DNA from: Chloroflexota bacterium
GTDB taxonomy: Bacteria > Chloroflexota > Anaerolineae > UBA4142 > SHND01
Direction of reading: 5' to 3'
Length of the DNA stretch: 46,587 nucleotides
Assembly (NCBI GenBank): GCA_016209205.1
Contig: JACQWQ010000156.1
Span: 1 to 46,587 of the forward strand
A program made the translations under genes and the position numbers. A model generated the notes under the pieces. That model saw nothing but the letters and a program-made list of their open reading frames with translations. It made no database searches and was not told the origin of the DNA. Positions within the stretch are counted from its first letter, which is position 1; each line of letters opens with the position of its first letter. This document shows positions 8,881-16,399 of this stretch, one piece after another.

Positions 8881-9060
8881 ATGTCACACCTTCGTATTTT
8901 TGTAAAGGCACTGGAACAATTCCTGCGCGACTATCAAGACCGCCAACTGTCTCAAGCCATCAATCAAGCCGTCAAAGATGCGCCTCCGGACAAAGCGGAA
9001 CGGGAACAGCTCCGGTACATTCGCCAACATCAGCGGCGGATGGTCGAGCATACATGGTAG
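8881..9060 (+). CDS. 59-residue unknown protein coupled to the SDR gene
   Basis: ATG 8881 lies three bases after the SDR stop, and GGAGG at the end of the SDR gene is well placed to serve it, so it looks really translated. The product is highly charged and mostly helical (LRIFVKALEQFLRDYQDRQ), has no membrane segment or cysteine and ends with RRMVEHTW. I do not recognise the family. It is the last gene of the run that starts at the kinase. Confidence 0.6.
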   Translation: MSHLRIFVKALEQFLRDYQDRQLSQAINQAVKDAPPDKAEREQLRYIRQHQRRMVEHTW

Positions 9061-9189
9061 TGAATCAAAGTGACATCTTCATCTGTCCAGCCATGATGGC
9101 ATGATGCAGTCTTTTCTTTTTACTTTCTGCCGCGCTAGCGCAAAAAGAGCGGTATAATCTGTACTGAACACGGGCACATTTTGCGTTTT

Positions 9190-9228
9190 GTCATTCTGAA
9201 CCCTGAAGCATGAAGGGTTCAGAATGAC
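9190..9228. repeat. 15-bp perfect inverted repeat
   Basis: GTCATTCTGAACCCT (9190-9204), 9-base loop, AGGGTTCAGAATGAC (9214-9228). It stands in the 335-base gap after the 59-aa gene. GTCATTCTGA-type palindromes are widely dispersed in bacterial genomes; here it may end the sugar-phosphate transcript. The rest of the gap (9061-9395) shows only a TATAAT at 9153-9158 without a convincing -35. Confidence 0.75.
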
Positions 9229-9395
9229 AGCATAGAAAAGCGTAATTTGTTACCTCGCGCAGTATATCTTTGGAACGGCTTATACCGCAGAATTACGGTC
9301 TTTGGTAATGAAATTTGTGTGGCAGAATTGTGGCATAATTCAGAGTTAGGCGGTCTCACTACGGGGACTGCAAAGGCTGATGGACAAGTGTCGGC

Positions 9396-9680
9396 ATGAA
9401 AATTCACGAGTTTATCTGGACGGAAGACCGGATTGATCACATCGCGGAGCATAGCGTCAGCCCTGAAGAAGTGGAAGAGGTATGCTTCGGGCGCGCGCTT
9501 GTTCAACGTGCCAAATCTTCAGGCGCAAACCCTGTCTATTACGTGCTGGGGCAAAATGATGCTGGCCGCTACCTCTTTTGCGTCGTGATCCAATTTTCCG
9601 ATGGTAAGGGCTTTCCGGTGACAGCACGCCCGATGACGCAGAAAGAACAACGGCGATTCAACCCGTGGAGAAAAAGATGA
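9396..9680 (+). CDS. BrnT-like toxin (DUF497/DUF4258-like)
   Basis: 94 residues with the BrnT pattern: FIWTEDRIDHIAEHSVSPEEVEEVCFG at the N-terminus (WxxxRxxHixxHxVs-EEVeev), a central strand VYYVLGQNDAGRYLFCVVIQF, and the C-terminal RPMTQKEQRRF that carries the basic residues of this RelE-fold family. Such proteins are usually type II toxins acting as ribonucleases. The gene overlaps the next one by four bases (ATGA) and that gene encodes a CopG-type antitoxin, the standard arrangement for brnT-brnA. Activity is inferred from the family and the pairing. Confidence 0.8.
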   Translation: MKIHEFIWTEDRIDHIAEHSVSPEEVEEVCFGRALVQRAKSSGANPVYYVLGQNDAGRYLFCVVIQFSDGKGFPVTARPMTQKEQRRFNPWRKR

Positions 9681-9934
9681 GCAAGACGAAGATTCCACAA
9701 ACGGATTCGGTTGAAGAATTGGCGCGGTTCTGGGACACGCACGATCTCACCGATTATGAAGACGAGGTAGAAGAGGTACCAGAACCCGTCTTTGAGCGAA
9801 AAGGGGGAGCGATTTTGCAAGTCCCCTTGCAGCCCAAAGAGGCAGAGGCGGTAAAGCGCATTGCCGAGTCCAAGGGGATTGCACAGACTACATTGATACG
9901 ACAATGGGTTCTTGAAAAAATTCACGAGCATTGA
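9677..9934 (+). CDS. CopG/BrnA-like antitoxin
   Basis: 85 residues. The first half (SVEELARFWDTHDLTDYEDE) is the acidic segment typical of CopG-type antitoxins that bind the toxin, and the second half (VPLQPKEAEAVKRIAESKGIAQTTLIRQWVLEKI) is a ribbon-helix-helix DNA-binding domain. It should neutralise the preceding BrnT-like protein and repress the operon. The start overlaps the toxin stop (ATGA). Toxin-first order agrees with brnTA rather than with most other type II systems. Confidence 0.82.
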   Translation: MSKTKIPQTDSVEELARFWDTHDLTDYEDEVEEVPEPVFERKGGAILQVPLQPKEAEAVKRIAESKGIAQTTLIRQWVLEKIHEH

Positions 9935-10043
9935 TCACTTGATCACACCGGCTTTGTGAATCCGACCACCGTCCAAGATGCGCCTGCAGCCAACATGCGC
10001 GGTGAGCGTAGCCGCGTGCGCAAACGAAATGGCGCCGATTCTT

Positions 10044-10574
10044 TTATTCCAATCTTTCCGCGCACGCTTCACGATACCCGCAATACTTACACTTGACCGC
10101 ATCATCGTGACTGCGCGCCACATTTTGCGCACGCCGCGCGCGGCGCATGTCTTGGAGAATCGCAAATAACTCCGCGCGCAAGGCGTCGGTGAACTCGATG
10201 CGAAACACCTCGTCGCGATATTTCAACAACCCGTACGTGGGACGCACCCCAAATTTCTCCTCCACCAAAATACCGTACGCCATCAACTGCATCGTATCGG
10301 AATAACGCGGCTGCGACGCCGTGCGATTTGGTTTGACCTCCACCGGAATCGTCGCGCCCGTTTCGTCCGCGACAAAGTAATCCGGTTTGCCTGTCAAACG
10401 ATAACGCCGCGAAAACAGCGGTTTCTCTAAACGCGCCCACGCGCCCGTGTCGGAATAAATAACGCGCGCGTCTAGCGGAATGCCCGCGTGCGCTTGTTCC
10501 GCGCGTCCTGTGCGGCGCAAGAAAAACGCGGCGAGCAGCGCGATGATGACAGTGATAACGAGGAGGATTTCCAA
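10044..10574 (-). CDS. Membrane-anchored Cas4/RecB-like PD-(D/E)XK nuclease
   Basis: 176 residues. Residues 3-19 form one hydrophobic helix, followed by a basic linker. The nuclease core follows: GKPDYFV (Asp65), IPVEVK (Glu79, Lys81), QLMAYG (Gln96, Tyr100), and at the C-terminus CKYCGYREAC (Cys162, 165, 171), like the 4Fe-4S end of Cas4/DUF83 proteins. The N-terminal fourth cysteine of Cas4 is absent, so a normal cluster is doubtful. The start codon is a TTG. No cas genes or CRISPR array are in the window, so a housekeeping DNA-repair or unknown role is more likely than spacer acquisition. It shares direction with the AEC gene but a strong palindrome lies between. Confidence 0.78.
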   Translation of the reverse strand: MEILLVITVIIALLAAFFLRRTGRAEQAHAGIPLDARVIYSDTGAWARLEKPLFSRRYRLTGKPDYFVADETGATIPVEVKPNRTASQPRYSDTMQLMAYGILVEEKFGVRPTYGLLKYRDEVFRIEFTDALRAELFAILQDMRRARRAQNVARSHDDAVKCKYCGYREACAERLE

Positions 10575-10591
10575 GAGTTGGGTGGTCTATT

Positions 10592-10627
10592 CATTCAAAA
10601 ATTTTTTGGCCAAAAAATTTTTGAATG
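10592..10627. terminator. 36-bp perfect palindrome, probable terminator
   Basis: CATTCAAAAATTTTTTGG and its exact complement meet without a spacer. It lies 10 bases past the AEC transporter stop on the leftward strand. The A/T runs on both arms give a stem followed by U-rich RNA on either strand, so it could end leftward transcription before the nuclease gene. Confidence 0.7.
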
Positions 10628-10637
10628 ATGGGGAACT

Positions 10638-11570
10638 CTAGGTTGGGGCATAGCCAAGAAACAGCAAAAGCAGCGTTAGTGTTATCGTGCTGCCCAACGT
10701 CGAAATAAACACCACGTTCGTCACAAAATCGGAACGCGCTTGAAATTCCGTCGCAATCAACGACGCCATCACTGCGGTCGGCATGGATGCCTCGATGACC
10801 GAGACGGAACGCGTCAAACCCTCCATGTTCATCAGCGCGGCAAGCGCGAGCGCAATCAACGGCGCGACCAGTAATTTGATGCCCGCCGCGATAAAGACGC
10901 GCCAATCGTAATCGCGCACGCGCGCCCGCGCGAGCTCCAGCCCGAGATTTGCCAACATGACGGGCAGCGCGGCCGTGGCGGCCAGATCGAGCGCGCGCGT
11001 GAGCGGTTCGGGCAGCGACCAGTGCAGCATGTTAAAGGTCAAGCCCAAAAGCGCGGCGTACGCCACGGGCATTTTGACCACCGCGCGCAGTGAAGCGCGC
11101 AGGTCGGTATGACCTGCCGACGCGATATATACGGCGACGGTGTTGGCCAGCATCGAATTGGTCGTGAAATAAATCGCCGCGCGCGCGACGCCGTCCGAAC
11201 CGAACGCGAATTGGTTGAACGGAATGCCATAGTTGCCCGCATTGACAAACAGAATGCTCAACAAGAACGCGCTCGTCAACGTGCGGTCGAACTTGAAAAG
11301 GCGCGCGAGCAAAAAACTGGGCACGCCCAAGAGAACAGTCATCAAGATGACAAAGAGAATGATGGAGAAAAAATCAGAGGCGTTGACAGTGGATTTGGCA
11401 AGCGATTGAAACGCGAGCGCGGGGCTGAAAAAATAAAGCGAAAGGCGCGCCAACGGACGCTGGTCGGTGACGATGCCCGCTTTGCCCAACCCGAACGCGA
11501 CCGCCGCCAACAACAAAATGGGCACGACGATGGTAAAGAGTGCGGTGAAAAAAGTGTCGAGGGCAGCCAC
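10638..11570 (-). CDS. AEC-family (auxin efflux carrier-like) transporter
   Basis: About 310 residues with ten hydrophobic segments and the AEC layout: an N-terminal half starting FFTALFTIVVPILLLAAVAFGLGKAG, the NAGNYGIPF motif that is the hallmark of the family, a hydrophilic break, and a C-terminal half with LPVMLANLGLELA and ASMPTAVMASLIA. AEC proteins in bacteria export or exchange organic acids such as malate; the substrate here is unknown. The start is uncertain: the frame runs to 11693, but family homology starts close to the GTG at 11570, and the extra N-terminus covers a repeat structure. Reads leftward, downstream of the CPBP gene. Confidence 0.85.
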   Translation of the reverse strand: MAALDTFFTALFTIVVPILLLAAVAFGLGKAGIVTDQRPLARLSLYFFSPALAFQSLAKSTVNASDFFSIILFVILMTVLLGVPSFLLARLFKFDRTLTSAFLLSILFVNAGNYGIPFNQFAFGSDGVARAAIYFTTNSMLANTVAVYIASAGHTDLRASLRAVVKMPVAYAALLGLTFNMLHWSLPEPLTRALDLAATAALPVMLANLGLELARARVRDYDWRVFIAAGIKLLVAPLIALALAALMNMEGLTRSVSVIEASMPTAVMASLIATEFQARSDFVTNVVFISTLGSTITLTLLLLFLGYAPT

Positions 11571-11617
11571 AACGCGGAGTGTATGCGCAGCGCGCGGGAA
11601 CGTCAAATCAGTGACCC

Positions 11618-11718
11618 AGACCCCAAGTGTTTGGCGATAGATGCGATGAACTCCATCGCCGCATCGCGGCGCAATACGCGGCTCGACGAGCAACGCGGTT
11701 GAAAAACACTTGGGGTCT
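11618..11718. repeat. 101-bp element with 15-bp terminal inverted repeats
   Basis: AGACCCCAAGTGTTT (11618-11632) and its complement (11704-11718) enclose 71 bases that themselves hold short inverted repeats (CGCCGC-ATC-GCGGCG). It fills the gap between the CPBP and AEC genes. It could be a MITE-like insertion or a large terminator hairpin; I see no clear target duplication. Confidence 0.5.
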
Positions 11719-11749
11719 TGCGCCGTCGCGATTTCGAATCGTCAAATGC

Positions 11750-12499
11750 TTAACGTTCAAGCAGTTGCGGCGCGAACGCGAGTGCGCCATAAATGAGCAG
11801 GACGGCGAACGAGTTGGTCGTGATGTGCATGATGATGGGCGCCCACAGCGTTTTACTTTTCTCGAACACCCACGCATTCGCGAGTGCCAGCACAAAACTC
11901 GAGGCGACTACGCCGAGGGCGTCGAGATGCCCGAGGGCAAAGAGCGCGGAACTTGCCAGCAGCGCGAGGGGGAAATTATAGCGCGTGCGAAACCACGTAA
12001 AAAGCGCGCCGCGAAAAAACAATTCTTCTGCAATGGGCACGAGGATGCCCGCGCCGAGGAGCGTAGCGATAAAACCGAACCACGTAAAACTTGCCGGGGC
12101 AATCAAGTTCATGCGCTCCTGCAAGCCGTTCAAGTCGCCGCTAACCGATTGTGCGAGCAAACCGACGACGCCACGCAGCGGCAGCAGCGCGAGCGACAAG
12201 ACAATGGCTCTGCCGAACCACTGCGCACTGAGGCGCGGCGGAAAAAAGCCAATGGCGCGCAAACTTAATTTTCCGCGCGCAACGCCGACGACCAACACAC
12301 TCCCCGCAAAGAAAACGATGTTCAGCGTGTAGGCGACCAGACTCACGGGCAGTGTCATGGTCTCGACGTGCATCACCGCCCCCGCGATCACCGACGCGAC
12401 GATAAAGCCACCGCCGCCGATAACGACGTACAAAATTAAATCGCGCCACGCGGGCACGCGCGGCGCGGTTTTCAATACCGTTGAATTGGTTTCAGTCAT
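11750..12499 (-). CDS. CPBP-family intramembrane metalloprotease
   Basis: 249 residues, about seven to eight membrane segments. The Abi/CAAX-protease motifs are in order: EELFFRGALFTWF (double glutamate with arginine), FALGHLDALGV (first histidine helix) and APIIMHITTN (second histidine). Bacterial members cleave or process membrane peptides, some giving bacteriocin self-immunity; the substrate here is unknown. A hydrophilic N-terminus of about 20 residues precedes the first helix. The gene lies between two repeat-containing gaps. Confidence 0.9.
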   Translation of the reverse strand: MTETNSTVLKTAPRVPAWRDLILYVVIGGGGFIVASVIAGAVMHVETMTLPVSLVAYTLNIVFFAGSVLVVGVARGKLSLRAIGFFPPRLSAQWFGRAIVLSLALLPLRGVVGLLAQSVSGDLNGLQERMNLIAPASFTWFGFIATLLGAGILVPIAEELFFRGALFTWFRTRYNFPLALLASSALFALGHLDALGVVASSFVLALANAWVFEKSKTLWAPIIMHITTNSFAVLLIYGALAFAPQLLER

Positions 12500-12598
12500 G
12501 TCGCGAATCGCAGATGGCAGATGGCAAATCGCGAATCGCGGATTGCACTATCGCACGATTGCACGATTGCACTATCGCACTACCGCACTATCGCACGA
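12500..12598. repeat. Octamer-type tandem array
   Basis: The whole gap between the HEAT-protein stop and the CPBP start consists of imperfect units: gcagatgg, gcaaatcgcg/aatcgcgg, then cgcactat/cgcacgat repeated about six times. The cgcactat unit recurs at 33239-33335, 21 kb away. Confidence 0.8.
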
Positions 12599-13720
12599 TT
12601 AGCGCTTGCGGCGCGGGCGCAGTGCGCCGTCGTCCAACAAATCGCGCGGCTCGTCGTCCTCGTCCGCGTCGAACAATTCCTCTTCCTCCTGCAATTCTTC
12701 TGCGAGAATTGCTTCTTCGCCACTTTCCAGCCCAATGTCCACGAGCAGCATGTTCGAGCCGCTCGCAAATTCCAATTCGTCCAATGCGTCCTGCGCGATT
12801 TCGCGCGCCACTTCGTCGTCGCCTTCGAGGATGGCGATCAACGCGCGCCGCGCTTCTTTGCCGCCAATTTGCCCGAGCGAGGTAATCGCCGCGCTTTGCA
12901 CTTCGCGGTCGGCATCGTCTACCAATTCGATCAAGCGCGGCGCCTCCGCTCGAAATTCCAGCTCGCCGACCGCACGCGCCGCTTCAAAACGCAGCTGCGG
13001 GTCCGGTGAATACAATTCTTGCGCGACGGTGCGCTTCCAGTACGGGTCGGCGCTGCGGCCCATCGCAAACACGGCCGTCGCGCGCATTTTCGCGTCGTCG
13101 TGCGCATACGCGGACGCGATAATATCGCGCACGGTTTCATTGCCGACGTAAGCGAGGGATTCAATCGCGCGGCGGCGGACGATTTGCTCGTCGCGGCTGC
13201 GAATCACGGCGAGCAGCGCGGTTTGGATTTCATCGCCCAGCGCTGCGGGCAGGCGTTTCGTTTCCGCGCGCAGGACAAAGCGCCCCAACCCCTCGGCGGC
13301 GGCAGCGCGTACATTGACGGCCGGATCGCTGCGCAGTGCGCCAATCAAGAGCGCGGCGAGTACGGGGTCTTCGTCTTCCCACAAACCATTGATGGCGTTC
13401 GCGCGCACGGCGGCATCTTCGTCGTCCAAAAGATAACGAAAAATGCGCGTGAAATCGGCTTCGATGCGTTCTTCGGCAAGTTCCGCCATTGCCAGAGTCA
13501 CGCGGCTGCGTTTGGCGGCGGGGAACGTTTGCCACGTTTTGGCAAATTCCTGCATCTCTTGTCGGTTCAAATCGGACAATGCAAACAACAGCGAAGGGGA
13601 CAGCGAAATTTCATCGCTCTGCAAATAGCGCAGAGCAGATTTGAAATCGGCGTCAAACATACGTTCCGGACGGCTGGTCATAAAATCTTTCTGGGTATAA
13701 TTTTGCATGAAGGTGTTCAT
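12599..13720 (-). CDS. HEAT-repeat protein
   Basis: 373 residues of alpha-alpha repeats with the HEAT/PBS-lyase pattern: units such as DPAVNVRAAAAEGLGRF, DEQIVRRRAIESLAYVG, DAKMRATAVFAMGRS, DPQLRFEAARAVGELEF and DREVQSAAITSLGQIG at about 32-residue spacing. The C-terminal 60 residues are strongly acidic and end with a basic RPRRKR. Likely a protein-protein scaffold; no catalytic residue is seen. Three possible ATGs (13720, 13708, 13681) lie close together. A TATAAT stands 14 bases before the first of them. No functional link to neighbours is evident. Confidence 0.85.
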   Translation of the reverse strand: MNTFMQNYTQKDFMTSRPERMFDADFKSALRYLQSDEISLSPSLLFALSDLNRQEMQEFAKTWQTFPAAKRSRVTLAMAELAEERIEADFTRIFRYLLDDEDAAVRANAINGLWEDEDPVLAALLIGALRSDPAVNVRAAAAEGLGRFVLRAETKRLPAALGDEIQTALLAVIRSRDEQIVRRRAIESLAYVGNETVRDIIASAYAHDDAKMRATAVFAMGRSADPYWKRTVAQELYSPDPQLRFEAARAVGELEFRAEAPRLIELVDDADREVQSAAITSLGQIGGKEARRALIAILEGDDEVAREIAQDALDELEFASGSNMLLVDIGLESGEEAILAEELQEEEELFDADEDDEPRDLLDDGALRPRRKR

Positions 13721-13734
13721 GCGGGTATGTCGAA

Positions 13735-13740
13735 ATTATA
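13735..13740 (-). promoter_or_regulatory. Extended -10 element for the HEAT-protein gene
   Basis: TGCTATAAT read leftward, 14 bases before ATG 13720, would give a leader of about 7 bases. No good -35 is seen, which is consistent with an extended -10 promoter. Confidence 0.5.
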
Positions 13741-14070
13741 GCACAAAGCTTACCGCGCCGCCGACAGAAAGGCGACCATCGGATGTACGTCAAAATTTTG
13801 AGTGACAGGATCGGGCGAATAAAATTCGCGCCAACGAAAACACAAAGACGTGCGGCAATCCAATAGATTGCCGCGCACGTTGGGAAAGACCAACCCCAAA
13901 ATAGGACGCACACCCTATGCATCATCGAATGGAATTCGACGCCTGAAAAACGCGTTGGGAAAAACAATGCCAAGACAGATGCCAATCGTTCCCCGCCTTG
14001 TTTTTTGCGGGGCTTTGTTGATGGCGCGCACTTCGCGCCACGAATTACCATTCGATGGAGAGCGCTACGT
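13741..14070. other. Non-coding region with inverted repeats
   Basis: No convincing gene between the divergent HEAT-protein and topoisomerase genes. It holds a 9-bp hairpin (13852-13860 / 13866-13874), a pair of near-identical inverted 16-17 base segments (CATCGAATGG-AATTCG at 13922-13937 against its complement at 14041-14057), and between them a small hairpin CCCCGC-GCGGGG at about 13996-14014. It could be a small decayed mobile element or an RNA; undecided. Confidence 0.4.
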
Positions 14071-14077
14071 TTGCGGG

Positions 14078-14106
14078 TTGGGGCATTCGTACAAGTTGAA
14101 TATAAT
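14078..14106 (+). promoter_or_regulatory. Promoter for the topoisomerase IB gene
   Basis: TTGGGG, 17-base spacer, TATAAT. Transcription would start near 14113, ahead of all candidate starts of the topoisomerase gene. Confidence 0.6.
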
Positions 14107-14140
14107 AGTCCCGTTTGTCATTTGACGGATACCGTGAACA

Positions 14141-16108
14141 GTGATGCGGCTTGCCCCGTCACTCAGCATTGAATCTGCCCTGAGTAAAACGAAGGGGCAA
14201 CCGTCACATTTTTCAAGGAGCACGACTATCAAGTGGAAAATTTTGCGGCATAACGGGATTGCATTTCCGCCCGAATATGCGCCGCGCGGTCTTTCGACGA
14301 CGATTCGAGGCAAACTCGTCAAACTGGAACCTTTGCAGGAAGAAATGCTGATGGCGTGGGCGAAAAAGATCGGCACGCCGTATGTAGACGATCCCGTTTT
14401 TCAGGAAAACTTTTTATATTCGCTGTGCCAAGCGTGGCCCCAAGTTTTCGCGGGCGTGAGGATTGACGACCTGGATTGGACCGAAATGGTCGCCATCGCG
14501 CAATCGGAAAAATTGGCGAATCTGCCTGAAGAAAAACGCAAAGAGCTTTCGGCGCAGCGCAAACTCCAACGCGCAGAACTCCAGGCGAAATACGGGCACG
14601 CGCGCGTGGACGACCATCAAGTGGAAATCGGCGCGTATCTCATCGAGCCGCCGGGCATTTTCATGGGGCGCGGCGCGCACCCGCTGCGCGGGCGTTGGAA
14701 ACCGCGCGTCTATTCGCACCAAGTCACGTTGAATCTGGACGAGGACGCCGACGTTCCCGCAGCGCCGCACGGCCGTTGGGCGAAAATTGTTCACGAACAC
14801 GATTCGTTATGGATTGCGCGCTGGCTCGAAACCCTCACCGCCAAAGTCAAATACGTGTGGCTTGCCGAGACCTCACACCTGCGCCAAGAACGCGAACGCG
14901 CGAAATACGACAAGGCATGGACGCTGGCAGAACATCTGCGCGAGGTGCGCGCGGCGATTCGTAAAGGGATGCGTGACCGCGCAGAAAAGAAACGCCAAGT
15001 CGCGACGGTTGCCTATTTGATTGACCGCTTGGCGATGCGCGTCGGCGACGAAAAGGACGAAGACGAAGCGGATACTGTTGGCGCGTCTACGCTGCGCGTG
15101 GAGCATGTCAACGTCCGCGAAAACCAAATCACGTTTGATTTTCTCGGCAAAGACAGTGTGCGTTGGGAAAAAACATTGCGCATCGAGGACGACACGGATC
15201 GCGCGCTCGCCGAAAACCTTAAGGAATTTGAACGCGGCAAGGCGCCGGGCGACCAACTCTTTCCTGACATTACTTCAGCGCGCGTGAACGATTTTCTCAA
15301 AAGCGTCATGCCGGGTCTGTCTGCCAAAGTGTTTCGCACGTATCACGCCACGACGACGGTGGACGGTTATTTGGACGCGCACGGGAGATTAAAAAAAGAC
15401 GCGACGGACGCGCAAAAAGAATACGTCGCGAAAATGGCGAACCTGCAAGCCGCCGTCACGTGCAATCACAAACGCACGCCGCCGAAAACGTGGGCAGAGA
15501 GTTTGGAAAAACGCGCACAGGGCGTGGAAAAACTGCGCGCGGCAAAACCCGATTTGGCAAAGCTCGACGCGGCGATTCAGCTGCGCCAAGCCGCGCTCGA
15601 CAAAGTGGCGGCGGAGCAAAAAGCGTTTGCGCAAAAGGCGCCGGACGCGGTGCACAAGAAACAAGCCGCGCGCGCCGCACTCCAAGCCCAACCCGCGCCG
15701 ACGGACGAGCAGAAACTCAAAGAGCACACCAAAAAACTCAAGCGCGCGGAAAAAGCCGCGCGCGACGCGGAAAAATTGTTCAAGCAAAAAACAAAACGCT
15801 ACAAGGACCGTGTGGCGCAAGCGCACCACGCATTGCTCGCCGCGCAGGATGCGCGCAAACGCGCCGAGACCCACTACCGCGAACGGCTCGAACGCGCGGA
15901 ACTGCAATTGAAACTCGTGCGCGAGACCAAAGATTACGCGTTGAACACGTCGCTGAAAAATTACATTGACCCGCGCGTGTACAGAGATTGGGGCGAACGC
16001 GTTGGTTACGATTGGAAGAAACTGTATACGGGCGCGCTGCAGCGCAAATTCACATGGGCGATGCGCGACGACGACGACAGGACCGACGATGCGGAACAGG
16101 ACGAATAA
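14141..16108 (+). CDS. Eukaryotic-type DNA topoisomerase IB
   Basis: Relaxes supercoils through a 3'-phosphotyrosine nick. The ORF aligns from one end to the other with the core, linker and C-terminal domains of eukaryotic Top1: KWKIL-HNGIAFPPEYAP at the start of the core, IEPPGIFMGRGAHPLRG, then LAMRVGDE (Arg300), FLGKDS (Lys337), KVFRTYHA (Arg399), CNHKRTPPKT (His443) and NYIDPR (Tyr608), matching human Arg488, Lys532, Arg590, His632 and Tyr723. The linker between His443 and Tyr608 is an Ala/Lys/Arg/Glu-rich coiled coil about 75 residues longer than the human one. The long nuclear N-terminal domain is absent. Usual bacterial/poxviral TopIB proteins are only about 340 residues. The start is unsure: GTG 14141 or ATG 14144 lack a ribosome binding site, while AAGGAG at 14215-14220 precedes an ATC codon (14228) by 7 bases, exactly where homology begins. 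Confidence 0.93.
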   Translation: MMRLAPSLSIESALSKTKGQPSHFSRSTTIKWKILRHNGIAFPPEYAPRGLSTTIRGKLVKLEPLQEEMLMAWAKKIGTPYVDDPVFQENFLYSLCQAWPQVFAGVRIDDLDWTEMVAIAQSEKLANLPEEKRKELSAQRKLQRAELQAKYGHARVDDHQVEIGAYLIEPPGIFMGRGAHPLRGRWKPRVYSHQVTLNLDEDADVPAAPHGRWAKIVHEHDSLWIARWLETLTAKVKYVWLAETSHLRQERERAKYDKAWTLAEHLREVRAAIRKGMRDRAEKKRQVATVAYLIDRLAMRVGDEKDEDEADTVGASTLRVEHVNVRENQITFDFLGKDSVRWEKTLRIEDDTDRALAENLKEFERGKAPGDQLFPDITSARVNDFLKSVMPGLSAKVFRTYHATTTVDGYLDAHGRLKKDATDAQKEYVAKMANLQAAVTCNHKRTPPKTWAESLEKRAQGVEKLRAAKPDLAKLDAAIQLRQAALDKVAAEQKAFAQKAPDAVHKKQAARAALQAQPAPTDEQKLKEHTKKLKRAEKAARDAEKLFKQKTKRYKDRVAQAHHALLAAQDARKRAETHYRERLERAELQLKLVRETKDYALNTSLKNYIDPRVYRDWGERVGYDWKKLYTGALQRKFTWAMRDDDDRTDDAEQDE

Positions 16109-16110
16109 AC

Positions 16111-16136
16111 AAGGCGTGGGAGTTCCCACGCCTTTT
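16111..16136 (+). terminator. Rho-independent terminator of the topoisomerase gene
   Basis: AAGGCGTGGG - AGTT - CCCACGCCTT followed by TTCTAT, 2 bases after the stop codon. Confidence 0.88.
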
Positions 16137-16320
16137 CTATGTCCGTATCTCTTTGTCGGATTGCCCTTTTTCGCGGCTCACCGCAAGCAGCTTCTTGGTG
16201 TTGCAGGGATGTGTTGAAAGGGGTGTGGGGCACATTTTTGGGCGAATGTGTCGAGCGATTCTCAATCGCCCGGTGGCGCCAACCCAAAACTCTGACGCAC
16301 ACTCGTGTTGAAAAGATTCC

Positions 16321-16349
16321 TTGATGCCGATTTGAATCCGCGCTACAAT
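16321..16349 (+). promoter_or_regulatory. Promoter for the BTAD regulator
   Basis: TTGATG, 17-base spacer, TACAAT, about 50 bases before ATG 16400. The rest of the gap from 16137 holds nothing I can support. Confidence 0.6.
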
Positions 16350-16399
16350 CTTGTCGCGCGAATTTCGTTCTTTGTGCGGTACATCTTAACTCTGTCAGC

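Noticed and set aside
9153..9158. TATAAT as promoter of the BrnT-like pair
   Set aside because: No acceptable -35 at 16-18 bases and it is 240 bases from the gene; not annotated.
10044..10574. CRISPR-associated Cas4
   Set aside because: No CRISPR array or other cas gene is visible, one Cas4 cysteine is missing and a membrane helix is present; kept only as Cas4-like nuclease.
12500..12598. CRISPR array reading of the short tandem repeats (also at 32498, 33239, 42692)
   Set aside because: Units of 7-8 bases follow each other directly; there are no 25-40 base repeats with unique spacers.
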